Source of the DNA: Thalassomonas haliotis
GTDB lineage: Bacteria > Pseudomonadota > Gammaproteobacteria > Enterobacterales > Alteromonadaceae
DNA length: 64,000 nt
Reading direction: 5' to 3'
Assembly: GCF_028657945.1 (NCBI RefSeq)
Contig: NZ_CP059693.1
Span: 4,464,001 to 4,528,000, forward strand
Below are positions 9,632-17,800 of the stretch, piece by piece; positions within the stretch are counted from its first letter, which is position 1; each line of letters opens with the position of its first letter. The notes beneath the pieces are model-generated. The model was not told where the DNA came from and did not search any database. It saw only the letters and a list, made by a program, of their open reading frames with translations. Both the position numbers and the translations under genes were made by a program.

Positions 9632-10417
9632 ATGTCCGACTATCAACTCAGGTTCGGCGGCATCAGCCGCCTCTATGGCAAACAAGGCGCCGCCCGATTA
9701 CAACAGGCACATTTTTGTGTAATAGGTATAGGCGGTGTCGGCTCCTGGGTAGCAGAAGCTCTGGCAAGAAACGGCATAGGGTCGCTCACCCTGATTGACC
9801 TTGATGATATTTGTACCACCAATATTAACCGGCAAATTCATGCATTAACGCAGACGGTTGGCCAAAGCAAGGTCGAAGTGATGGCGGAGCGTATCAGGCA
9901 GATAAACCCCGACTGCCGGGTACATGAGGTGGAAGATTTTGTCACCCATGAAAATTTAAGGTCGCTGTTAACGCAAGAGTTTGATTATGTTATCGATGCC
10001 ATCGACTCGGTCAAGGTCAAATCTGCCATTATCGCCCATTGCAAGCGTAATAAACTGCCGGTGATCACCGTCGGCGGCGCCGGCGGGCAAACCGATCCGA
10101 GCCAGATCCAAATGTGCGATTTAAGCCAGACCTATCAGGATCCGCTGCTGGCCAAGGTACGCAACCAGCTGCGCCGTGAATACAACTTTTCCCGCAATAC
10201 CAAGCGAAAATTTTCTATCGACGCTATTTTCTCCACCGAGCAGCTGGTATACCCGGACAGCGATGGCGAAGTCTGCCATGCCAAGCAAACCCAGGAAGGG
10301 GCGATGCGTCTTGATTGCAGCGGCGGCTTTGGCGCGGCAACCCATGTTACCGCCACTTTTGCCTTTTTTGCCGTTGGCCGGGCGATTAAGAAGTACCTTA
10401 ATAAAAAACCGAAATAA
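9632..10417 (+). CDS. tcdA: tRNA threonylcarbamoyladenosine dehydratase
   Basis: E1-like ThiF/MoeB-fold enzyme that uses ATP to cyclise N6-threonylcarbamoyladenosine at position 37 of tRNAs reading ANN codons. 261 residues, usual length. The nucleotide-binding motif GIGGVGSWVAEALARNGIG lies near residue 32, followed by DLDDICTTNINRQ and the VIDAIDSVKVK strand. In E. coli the gene (formerly csdL) belongs with csdA-csdE, which supply the sulfur-carrier system it is linked to; here the fused csdA-csdE gene lies just downstream, convergent rather than co-directional. Confidence 0.95.
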   Translation: MSDYQLRFGGISRLYGKQGAARLQQAHFCVIGIGGVGSWVAEALARNGIGSLTLIDLDDICTTNINRQIHALTQTVGQSKVEVMAERIRQINPDCRVHEVEDFVTHENLRSLLTQEFDYVIDAIDSVKVKSAIIAHCKRNKLPVITVGGAGGQTDPSQIQMCDLSQTYQDPLLAKVRNQLRREYNFSRNTKRKFSIDAIFSTEQLVYPDSDGEVCHAKQTQEGAMRLDCSGGFGAATHVTATFAFFAVGRAIKKYLNKKPK

Positions 10418-10430
10418 GCTTAGCCCTGCC

Positions 10431-10458
10431 CCGCTCTCCCTTTAACAAGGGCGAGCGG
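10431..10458. terminator. Hairpin between convergent tcdA and the csdA-csdE fusion
   Basis: CCGCTC-T-CCCTT pairs with AAGGG-C-GAGCGG around a TAAC loop. Neither side has a clean U tract, so it may end transcription only weakly or with help. Confidence 0.45.
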
Positions 10459-10485
10459 AAAACAAAAAACTAACACAGCAACAAG

Positions 10486-12174
10486 CTAGTTACGGCTTGC
10501 CAGTTGCTTGATTTTTGCCACGATTGCCTGAACGCCGTTGCCCCGCGACGGGCTTAAATGCTGCAACAGACCCAGCTGCTCAAAATAAGCCTGGATATCA
10601 AAGCCGGCGATTTCTAGCGCCGTTTTATGATTAAACGCCGCTAACACGATAACTAATAAGCCGCGGATAACTTTGGCGTCACTGTCCGCTTGAAAATGGT
10701 ACTTTCCTGCATCATCCCTGTGATAGTTTAACCAGGCCAGACTTTCACAACCGGCGATCAGAGTTTGCTCATTACGCTCTGCCTTAGCCATGCGCCCCAG
10801 GGTTTTCCCCAACAGCATAATTTCCCGGTGGCGACTGTCCCAGCCTTTGAGGGCGGCAAACCTGGCCAGCATGGCCGAACTCTGATCAGCGCCCGCTTCG
10901 GCTTTTTCCTCAGTCAATGCCCCGACCGGCTCAGATTTGTATCCGTCGACCGCCCCTTCTCCCCGGACTAACGATGTTAATACTTCAATAACCGCATCAA
11001 TTTCAGCAAAGGTATTATAAGGGGCCAATGACAGGCGCAAACAGCCGCTAAGTTTTAAAAACTCCATTAACGGCATGGCACAATGGTGACCACTCCTGAT
11101 GGCTATGCCCCGGCTGTCTAATGCTGTGGCAATATCATGGTTATGGTGTCCGTCCAGGGTAAAGGAAAAAACAGGAATATCCGGTGCTTCTGCCACGATA
11201 AAACGTATTCCGTGAATCTTTTCCAGCTTTGCCATCATATAAGTGATCAGCGCCTGTTCATAATCACGAAATGCCTGTCTCTGGTATTGCTTTAAAAAAC
11301 GAACAGCTTCAGCAAAAGCAATAATTCCGGCGATATTCGGGGTACCGGCTTCAAATTTAAACGGCAGCTCGTTAAAGCGGGTACCGGCAAAACTGACGGT
11401 TTGGATCATTTCACCGCCGCCCTGATAAGGCGGCATTTGCTCCAATAGAGCCAAACGGCCGTATAATACCCCGACCCCGGTAGGGCCAAACATTTTATGG
11501 GCCGAAAACAGATAAAAATCACAATCCAGGGTTTGTACATCAAGGGGTAAATGCGCTATCGCCTGAGCGCCGTCTACCACGGTTATGGCTCCGACGGCTT
11601 TCGCCCGGGAGATGATTTTTTCCAGCGGATTAATACGGCCTATGACATTGGAGATATGCGCGCATGCCACCACCTTAGTTTTTGCCGTGATAATTCCGGT
11701 CAATTCGCTGTCGTCCAGGGTACCGTTATCGCATAAAGGCAATATCTTGATCACAGCGCCTGTTTTTTCCGCCACCAGCTGCCAGGGCACTATGTTGGCG
11801 TGGTGCTCACTGTAACTGAGGACAATTTCATCTCCTGCCTTTAACTGGCTTTCCCCCCAACTGGCAGCAATTAAGTTAATGCCCTCGGTAGTGCCTTTGG
11901 TCCAGATGATTTCCTTGCTGCTGGCGGCATTGATAAAGCTTTTTACCACCTGCCTGGCTTCTTCAAAAGCCCGGGTTGCCCGGGCGCTTAACACATGCGA
12001 GGCCCGGTGAACATTGGCATTACTGCTACTATAATAGTCCTGATAGGCATCCAGCACACATTGCGGCTTTTGCGTTGTCGCGCCATTATCAAAGTAGATT
12101 AAGGGTTTTTCATTAACGGTTTTTTGCAAAAGGGGAAACTGTTGGCGAAACTTCAGCGGATCAAAACAGGACAT
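10486..12174 (-). CDS. csdA-csdE: Cysteine desulfurase fused to a SufE-like sulfur acceptor (CsdA-CsdE fusion)
   Basis: 562 residues combining two proteins usually made separately. Residues 1-~405 are a SufS/CsdA-type PLP-dependent cysteine desulfurase: YFDNGATTQKP at the start, PLP lysine Lys227 in SAHKMFGP, and catalytic Cys365 in RSGHHCAMPL. After an acidic, Ala/Glu-rich linker (~405-430), residues ~430-562 are a SufE/CsdE domain with the acceptor cysteine Cys476 in IAGCESLAWL. The fusion would pass persulfide directly from Cys365 to Cys476. Next to tcdA, which in E. coli forms the csdA-csdE-csdL set, CsdAE is a better call than SufSE. No separate csdE is visible. Confidence 0.92.
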   Translation of the reverse strand: MSCFDPLKFRQQFPLLQKTVNEKPLIYFDNGATTQKPQCVLDAYQDYYSSSNANVHRASHVLSARATRAFEEARQVVKSFINAASSKEIIWTKGTTEGINLIAASWGESQLKAGDEIVLSYSEHHANIVPWQLVAEKTGAVIKILPLCDNGTLDDSELTGIITAKTKVVACAHISNVIGRINPLEKIISRAKAVGAITVVDGAQAIAHLPLDVQTLDCDFYLFSAHKMFGPTGVGVLYGRLALLEQMPPYQGGGEMIQTVSFAGTRFNELPFKFEAGTPNIAGIIAFAEAVRFLKQYQRQAFRDYEQALITYMMAKLEKIHGIRFIVAEAPDIPVFSFTLDGHHNHDIATALDSRGIAIRSGHHCAMPLMEFLKLSGCLRLSLAPYNTFAEIDAVIEVLTSLVRGEGAVDGYKSEPVGALTEEKAEAGADQSSAMLARFAALKGWDSRHREIMLLGKTLGRMAKAERNEQTLIAGCESLAWLNYHRDDAGKYHFQADSDAKVIRGLLVIVLAAFNHKTALEIAGFDIQAYFEQLGLLQHLSPSRGNGVQAIVAKIKQLASRN

Positions 12175-12354
12175 GTATCACGAAAAATAAATAGAAAAAG
12201 TTGTCACCATTATACCCCAGATTTCCCTGGTAATTTACCTTTGCCGGGGATAATTAACACAAAATAAGCTAGGCGTTTTAACTTTCATCAACTATACCTA
12301 ATAACACGTTTGTTAAGAGGGAACTTGCTTTTGGTAATATAGAGGAGGCGAAGT

Positions 12355-12591
12355 ATGGTCTTATTCTCATGGTTTCTTCATGCAAAAAAATCATTAAACG
12401 ACATTCAGGCACAAGAGGGGTTACAGGCAGACAAGCAGCAAGATTTAATTTACAAGCAACAAGCCATGTGGCCAATCGCTAAACCCAGAGAACAAGCGAT
12501 TTCCTTAAGCCCCAACATCATCCGCGTCAGCAGCCGCAGGCATAAAAAACCTATCGCCAGGCAGTTAAAATATAAGCAAATACTCAAGTAG
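12355..12591 (+). CDS. Small basic protein of unknown function
   Basis: 78 residues with a strong GAGGAGG site 6 bases before the ATG at 12355, which is the main reason to believe it. The N terminus is hydrophobic and aromatic (MVLFSWFLHAKK), the middle is Gln-rich and the C-terminal third is strongly basic (SSRRHKKPIARQLKYKQILK). I recognise no domain. It stands alone between two minus-strand genes; upstream, TATAGAGG-like sequence leaves room for a promoter but none is clear. Confidence 0.55.
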   Translation: MVLFSWFLHAKKSLNDIQAQEGLQADKQQDLIYKQQAMWPIAKPREQAISLSPNIIRVSSRRHKKPIARQLKYKQILK

Positions 12592-12680
12592 CCCTTGACT
12601 GCTCCCCAAGCCGGATTAAAACAAGTTTTAACGCCAGATCCCCCAACGACTTCTGCCTTCCCGGCAGCAGCGAAGGAAGA

Positions 12681-14273
12681 TTAAAAATCACCGACGATAA
12701 TTTTCGCTTTCCTCACCGCTGAGCTTTCCCATAAAGCAGCTTGATTAAGCCAGAATTTCGCCTGCTTTATTTCCCCCCGGTGAAAAAGCGCCAGGGCAAT
12801 ATTGTAATGAAAACTCGGCATAAGGAAGGCACCGGGTTGAGCAGATAAACGCTTGAGATAGGCATCCGGAAAAGCTTCTTCATAATACGCCAGCTGAGTG
12901 CGTTTTGATAAAGGCTTAAACGCCTGTGGTGTTTGCCGGTCGCAGCTTGCTGCCGGAAACACCCCAACCCTGTTGGCATATTCATCCGGGGTTCCCAGCT
13001 GCCAGCCATTGGCTTGCGCCTGCAAAATAGGAGTATCTTCCCTGATTTGCGCCGCCCAGGGCAGCTGCTTTAATATCCGGGCGCGAAGCTGCTTGCGCTC
13101 TCCCTGGTAAAACTCTGCCAATACCACCAGGTTATGGGCAAAGGGAGACTGTTGCGCTGCGCTGCAGCGGTTATGATGGACAGGCAAAGGGTATTCGTCA
13201 ATAAAGCCCAGCAGGTGGCTCAACTCATGGGTAAAAACATCCAGATTATCGCTTCTGTCGAGATACAGGATCCCCAGGTGAACATTGGCGCCGCCCTGGG
13301 GCAATAACACACCGACAAAACGGCTGTTGATGCCGGCAGCCTCATATTGCCACAATTCTTCCCGGCATTTTATCGCCCGGCGCTTTTTAACCCGGCGATT
13401 AGCTGCAGTCACTTCCCTTTCCCGGCAAGCCAGAGAGTCAAGTGCGCGGTAACGCACCGGGGCAAAACAGACAAAAGGCGCCAGGGGGCCGGACTCAACG
13501 CCATCAATTAACTGCTCCAGGTAATGCAGATGTTCGATACGGGTGGCAAATAGCTGGATACTTGCTGTGCAGGAAACCGCCGCAGGCTTGTTTATTACAT
13601 GAGGATCAGGCATGCCATAAAAAGCCGCTTGCCTGTTGCCCTTTGCCTGTGATGTCAGCACGCCAAAACGGTGAATATCGGCAAGTAACGCCCGCCCTGC
13701 TGTGCTCAGCTCCAGCAAAGGTAACTGGCGTTTAATATCGTCGATATCCCCTAAGGCTATGGCGGCCTGTGCTGCCAGCTTAACTAACCCGTGCGCCTCG
13801 GCTGCACTGTCGGCGTTTAACAAAGTAAAGTCAGGATTAGTGCCGGCTGTTTCTTTAGCCAATAGCAGTTGATTATTATCAAAATACAGCTGCGCCAAAC
13901 CCAGCCGGGCTTTTTTTGAGGAGAGTCTAATTCCCTGGCGATACCAAAATATTGCCAGACGGCGCTGCTCCTGCCCCTCTCCCCCCTGTTGCTGCTGTTT
14001 TTGCCCTTGCCCCTGGTAATAACGCGCCAGCTCAACGGCAGCCGTCCCCTGAGTTCTTGCCAGCTTTTCATTTAGCCTTAACCAGGCCTTGGAGCCATAA
14101 CGTGCCTGGTTTAACTTAAGCTGCCAGGCAGCAGGCAGCTCGCCCTTAGCGGCATAATCAAGCTGGGCCCGGCTATAACCCCCTTCAAGCAGGAGATCAC
14201 TCAGGTAAGCCGGCAAAAAAAATGAGCTTGACGGTAACAGTACCAGCAAGCTCATGATAAGCAAAAATCTCAC
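12681..14273 (-). CDS. Predicted exported zinc peptidase with HELSH motif, downstream of nlpI
   Basis: About 530 residues. An N-terminal hydrophobic segment (RFLLIMSLLVLLPSSSFF) suggests export. The first half is rich in Sel1/TPR-like helices; the second half has HELSHLLGFIDEYP (His codon at 13228), matching the HExxH...GxxDEY zinc site of M64-like peptidases. Several cysteines suggest an oxidising compartment. I chose the GTG at 14273, which has GGAAA at a good distance; a TTG at 14306 would add 11 residues but has no ribosome site. It follows nlpI almost directly, so it is probably co-transcribed. NlpI is an adaptor for envelope proteases in E. coli, which makes the pairing suggestive, not proven. 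Confidence 0.7.
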   Translation of the reverse strand: MRFLLIMSLLVLLPSSSFFLPAYLSDLLLEGGYSRAQLDYAAKGELPAAWQLKLNQARYGSKAWLRLNEKLARTQGTAAVELARYYQGQGQKQQQQGGEGQEQRRLAIFWYRQGIRLSSKKARLGLAQLYFDNNQLLLAKETAGTNPDFTLLNADSAAEAHGLVKLAAQAAIALGDIDDIKRQLPLLELSTAGRALLADIHRFGVLTSQAKGNRQAAFYGMPDPHVINKPAAVSCTASIQLFATRIEHLHYLEQLIDGVESGPLAPFVCFAPVRYRALDSLACREREVTAANRRVKKRRAIKCREELWQYEAAGINSRFVGVLLPQGGANVHLGILYLDRSDNLDVFTHELSHLLGFIDEYPLPVHHNRCSAAQQSPFAHNLVVLAEFYQGERKQLRARILKQLPWAAQIREDTPILQAQANGWQLGTPDEYANRVGVFPAASCDRQTPQAFKPLSKRTQLAYYEEAFPDAYLKRLSAQPGAFLMPSFHYNIALALFHRGEIKQAKFWLNQAALWESSAVRKAKIIVGDF

Positions 14274-14309
14274 GTTTTTATTTCCAAACAGGTTTACAGC
14301 AAGCAATAA

Positions 14310-15212
14310 CTAATTAACCGGTGCTGCTTTTCCTGCTATCTTCTCACGCATTAATTCCAATTCCAGCTTGGCATACCTGTGTTCGACAAATTCATAAACA
14401 TTGGTGCTTAACGCCAGTTTAAAGTAATTGGCCGCGACATTCGGATGTCCGTGAATTTGGCTGTATTTACCCAAATAAAAATATGCTTCGCACAACCTGT
14501 CGGTCAGCTCTTTATTTGACTGGATATTATCGGTTAACTGGTCGATAAACTGTGCTTGGGGCAATTCATTTAAATATAAATAAATGATTTGCTTGGCCCA
14601 GGTATCATCATGAATTAAATCTGCCTTGGCTTTTAAATTCACCAGCGCTTTTTCCTGGTCGACCTTTTGCTCCGCCAGATACAACCAGATCAACCGATAG
14701 GGATCATTGGTTTGCTTTTGGTGGAAAGTAACAAAGTCATCTTTTGCCAGGCCGGGCCGGCCACCATAATAAAGGGCGATGCCGCGGTTTAAATAGGCAT
14801 AATCATGCTCAGGCGCCAGATCCAGGGCAGAATCAAAAGAATCATAGGCCTGGTTGAACTCCTGCAACTGGGTAAAGTGGATACCAAGGAAGTTATAGGC
14901 GTCTACCAGGTCCGGTTTCAAACGCAGTGCGCGGTTAAAATCAAGCCGGGCCAGGGAGCGCAGACCGACACTGTCGAAGATGACCCCACGGTCATAATAT
15001 AACTGCGCCTTTTGCAAGTCGGTGATTTCCGCCCGCTGGATCACTTCCGTTAATCGCGCCAAGGCAATTTCACTTTTATAGTTCACCGGCATAGGCTCAG
15101 CTATCACTAACTGCCCCATAGTGGCCGGTTGTTTACCTTCATTACTGAAACTTGTGCAGCCCTGAGCAAAAATAATCAGGCTGATGGCAGCTAATTTAAA
15201 TAACGGCTTCAA
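14310..15212 (-). CDS. nlpI: Outer membrane lipoprotein NlpI, TPR repeats
   Basis: 300 residues, similar to E. coli NlpI (294). The signal peptide ends in the lipobox FAQGCTS, so Cys19 is the lipidated residue. TPR repeats follow (QLYYDRGVIFDSVGL, DAYNFLGIHFTQLQEF, YAYLNRGIALYYGG). In E. coli NlpI helps Prc degrade the peptidoglycan hydrolase MepS and scaffolds hydrolases. It sits directly downstream of pnp as in enterobacteria, beyond a terminator, and upstream of a predicted zinc peptidase. Confidence 0.93.
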   Translation of the reverse strand: MKPLFKLAAISLIIFAQGCTSFSNEGKQPATMGQLVIAEPMPVNYKSEIALARLTEVIQRAEITDLQKAQLYYDRGVIFDSVGLRSLARLDFNRALRLKPDLVDAYNFLGIHFTQLQEFNQAYDSFDSALDLAPEHDYAYLNRGIALYYGGRPGLAKDDFVTFHQKQTNDPYRLIWLYLAEQKVDQEKALVNLKAKADLIHDDTWAKQIIYLYLNELPQAQFIDQLTDNIQSNKELTDRLCEAYFYLGKYSQIHGHPNVAANYFKLALSTNVYEFVEHRYAKLELELMREKIAGKAAPVN

Positions 15213-15267
15213 AAGAATAATTACCTTAAAATGAATAGATTAACTTGTGTTAATAATTGAAGTATAT

Positions 15268-15296
15268 AAAAAAGGGAGCCATATGGCTCCCTTTTT
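15268..15296 (-). terminator. pnp terminator
   Basis: Stem AAAGGGAGCC/GGCTCCCTTT flanked by A and T runs, 24 bases after the pnp stop. It separates pnp from nlpI. Confidence 0.88.
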
Positions 15297-15320
15297 ATGT
15301 AATGATTTATCAGTTAATCA

Positions 15321-17435
15321 TTATTCAGCAACAGGTGCTTCTTCACCTGCCGGCTTTTCAGCGGCTTCTTTGATGCTCAGGCGTACACGGCCCTGACGGT
15401 CAACTTCCAGTACCTTAACGGTAACTTCCTGACCTTCGCTCAGTACATCGGAAACATTGTTAACACGCTCTTCAGAAATTTGAGAAATATGAACTAAGCC
15501 ATCTTTACCCGGCAGTACGTTAACAAAGGCACCAAAATCAACGATACGTACCACTTTACCTGTGTAGACAGAGCCTACTTCGATTTCTGCGGTTAAGGCA
15601 TTGATACGGTTGATGGCGTCTTTAGCCTGCTCACCGTCGGTGGCGGCAATTTTCACGGTACCGTCATCTTCAATTTCAATAGTCGTGCCGGTTTCTTCGG
15701 TCAGCTGGCGAATAGTCGCGCCGCCTTTACCGATAATGTCACGAATCTTATCGACACTGACTTTCATGGTATGGATACGGGGAGCAAACTCGGAAATCTC
15801 TTCCCTGTGTCCGCTGATCGCCTGGTCCATCACACCTAAGATATGCACACGGGCAGCTTTGGCCTGGTTTAAGGCGATTTGCATGATTTCCTGGGTGATA
15901 CCTTCAATCTTGATATCCATCTGCAGTGCAGTAATACCTTCGGTAGTACCGGCCACTTTAAAGTCCATGTCGCCCAAGTGATCTTCATCACCTAAGATAT
16001 CGGAAAGTACAACAAAGTCGTCGCCTTCTTTAACTAAGCCCATGGCGATACCGGCAACAGAAGCTTTGATCGGCACACCGGCATCCATCAGTGCCAGTGA
16101 AGTACCACAAACAGAAGCCATAGAAGATGAACCGTTTGATTCTGTGATTTCAGAAACCACACGTACCGCATACGGGAATTCGTCTGCGTTTGGCATAACC
16201 GCCAGCATACCACGCTTGGCTAAACGGCCATGGCCGATTTCACGACGCTTGGGAGAGCCGACAAAACCGGTTTCACCAACACAGTATGGAGGGAAGTTAT
16301 AATGCAGCATAAAGGCATCGGTTTTCTCGCCCATCAGGGTATCAAGACGCTGTGCATCACGCTGGGTACCAAGGGTAGCTGTAACTAAAGCCTGGGTTTC
16401 ACCACGGGTGAATACCGCAGAGCCGTGAGTACGCGGCAGAACACCAGTCATCACGTCCAGGGCACGGATCATTTCAGGATCACGGCCATCGATACGTGGA
16501 GAACCTTGGGTGATGCGGCCACGAACAACCGTTTTTTCCAGGTCGTGGAACAGGTCTTTTGCTTCCTGTTCATTCAGCTCTTCATCGGTAGCTTTTAACT
16601 GCTCAAGTACCGCGTTTCTGATCTCGGCAACACGCGCGTAACGCTCAGCTTTTTCAGTGATTTGGTAGGCTTCGTTAACCTGCTCGGTGGCAAGCTCGCC
16701 AATTTTTGCGATAAGGTCGGCGTTTTTCTCAGGAGCAACCCAATCCCAGGCAGCATTGCCTACTTCTGCCGCTAATTCATTGATAGCAGTGATGGCGGTT
16801 TGCATTTGCTCATGACCGTAAACGACAGCGCCAAGCATTACTTCTTCAGATAAGACATCGGCTTCGGATTCAACCATTAATACCGCAGATTCGGTACCGG
16901 AAACCACTAAATCCAGTTGGCTGTCTGCCAGCTCAGACTGTAGCGGGTTAAGCAGGTATTTACCGTCGGCATAACCAACACGGGCAGCACCGACAGGACC
17001 GGCAAAAGGCATACCTGAGATAGCCAGGGCCGCAGAAGTACCTAATAATGAGATGATATCGGGAGAAATTTCCGGGTTAGCAGAAACAACCGTGATGATC
17101 ACCTGAACTTCGTTGGTAAACCCTTCCGGGAATAACGGACGAATTGGACGGTCAATCAAACGGGCGATCAGGGTTTCTTCTTCAGAAGGACGGCCTTCAC
17201 GCTTGAAAAAACCACCCGGGATTTTACCCGCAGCATACGTTCTTTCCTGGTAATTTACCGTCAACGGAAAAAAGTCCTGGCCTTCAACCGCTTCTTTTTT
17301 ACCAACAACAGATACCAGTACGCTGGTATCGTCCATGCTGGCCATAACCGCGGCTGTAGCCTGACGGGCAATAGCACCCGTTTCCAGAGTTACGGTATGT
17401 TGACCGAACTCAAATGTTTTAGTAATCGGAGTCAC
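15321..17435 (-). CDS. pnp: Polyribonucleotide nucleotidyltransferase
   Basis: 3'-5' phosphorolytic exoribonuclease and degradosome component, 704 residues (711 in E. coli). Two RNase PH-like domains (first ~1-220; second with [16 protein letters not shown] and the active-site [15 protein letters not shown]) are joined by an all-alpha linker and followed by a KH domain ([22 protein letters not shown]) and an S1 domain ([23 protein letters not shown]). In most gammaproteobacteria it lies just after rpsO; here rpsO is 42 kb upstream on the same strand. Autoregulation through its 5' leader is known in E. coli. Confidence 0.98.
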   Translation of the reverse strand: MTPITKTFEFGQHTVTLETGAIARQATAAVMASMDDTSVLVSVVGKKEAVEGQDFFPLTVNYQERTYAAGKIPGGFFKREGRPSEEETLIARLIDRPIRPLFPEGFTNEVQVIITVVSANPEISPDIISLLGTSAALAISGMPFAGPVGAARVGYADGKYLLNPLQSELADSQLDLVVSGTESAVLMVESEADVLSEEVMLGAVVYGHEQMQTAITAINELAAEVGNAAWDWVAPEKNADLIAKIGELATEQVNEAYQITEKAERYARVAEIRNAVLEQLKATDEELNEQEAKDLFHDLEKTVVRGRITQGSPRIDGRDPEMIRALDVMTGVLPRTHGSAVFTRGETQALVTATLGTQRDAQRLDTLMGEKTDAFMLHYNFPPYCVGETGFVGSPKRREIGHGRLAKRGMLAVMPNADEFPYAVRVVSEITESNGSSSMASVCGTSLALMDAGVPIKASVAGIAMGLVKEGDDFVVLSDILGDEDHLGDMDFKVAGTTEGITALQMDIKIEGITQEIMQIALNQAKAARVHILGVMDQAISGHREEISEFAPRIHTMKVSVDKIRDIIGKGGATIRQLTEETGTTIEIEDDGTVKIAATDGEQAKDAINRINALTAEIEVGSVYTGKVVRIVDFGAFVNVLPGKDGLVHISQISEERVNNVSDVLSEGQEVTVKVLEVDRQGRVRLSIKEAAEKPAGEEAPVAE

Positions 17436-17744
17436 TATAAGTTTTCCTTATTTTTTCGGATATTATCCAATCTGTACAATTATTTATTCACTCAAAGAGT
17501 AGAACAAAAAATTATACAGTTTGGATGGGTCATTAAATTCAGGCGAAATATACAATTTCGCAGGCACATTATACTGACAACTCCCCGTTTTACTAGCCAT
17601 TCGTGGCATTTATCCGCTTTCTGTTTTCATATAAGCAGCCAATGGTAAAAATCGACTGTTAACTGTGCCAAAAAACCACGCCGTCGTATCCAGATAAATC
17701 CCCGGCTGGCGCATAAGGTTAACTACATTCCTCATTTTTAAAGC
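17436..17744. other. pnp leader and promoter region
   Basis: About 300 bases with no gene. It must hold the pnp promoter, because the gene normally upstream (rpsO) is elsewhere. I see no clear stem for RNase III processing. Confidence 0.4.
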
Positions 17745-17774
17745 AAAAAAAAACGGTCCCGAAGGACCGTTTTA
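17745..17774 (-). terminator. TonB receptor terminator
   Basis: Stem AAAACGGTCC/GGACCGTTTT with a 4-base loop; read on the minus strand it ends in nine T. It lies 27 bases after the receptor stop codon. Confidence 0.9.
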
Positions 17775-17800
17775 TTGAGCTGGATTGCTACATTCTCAAA

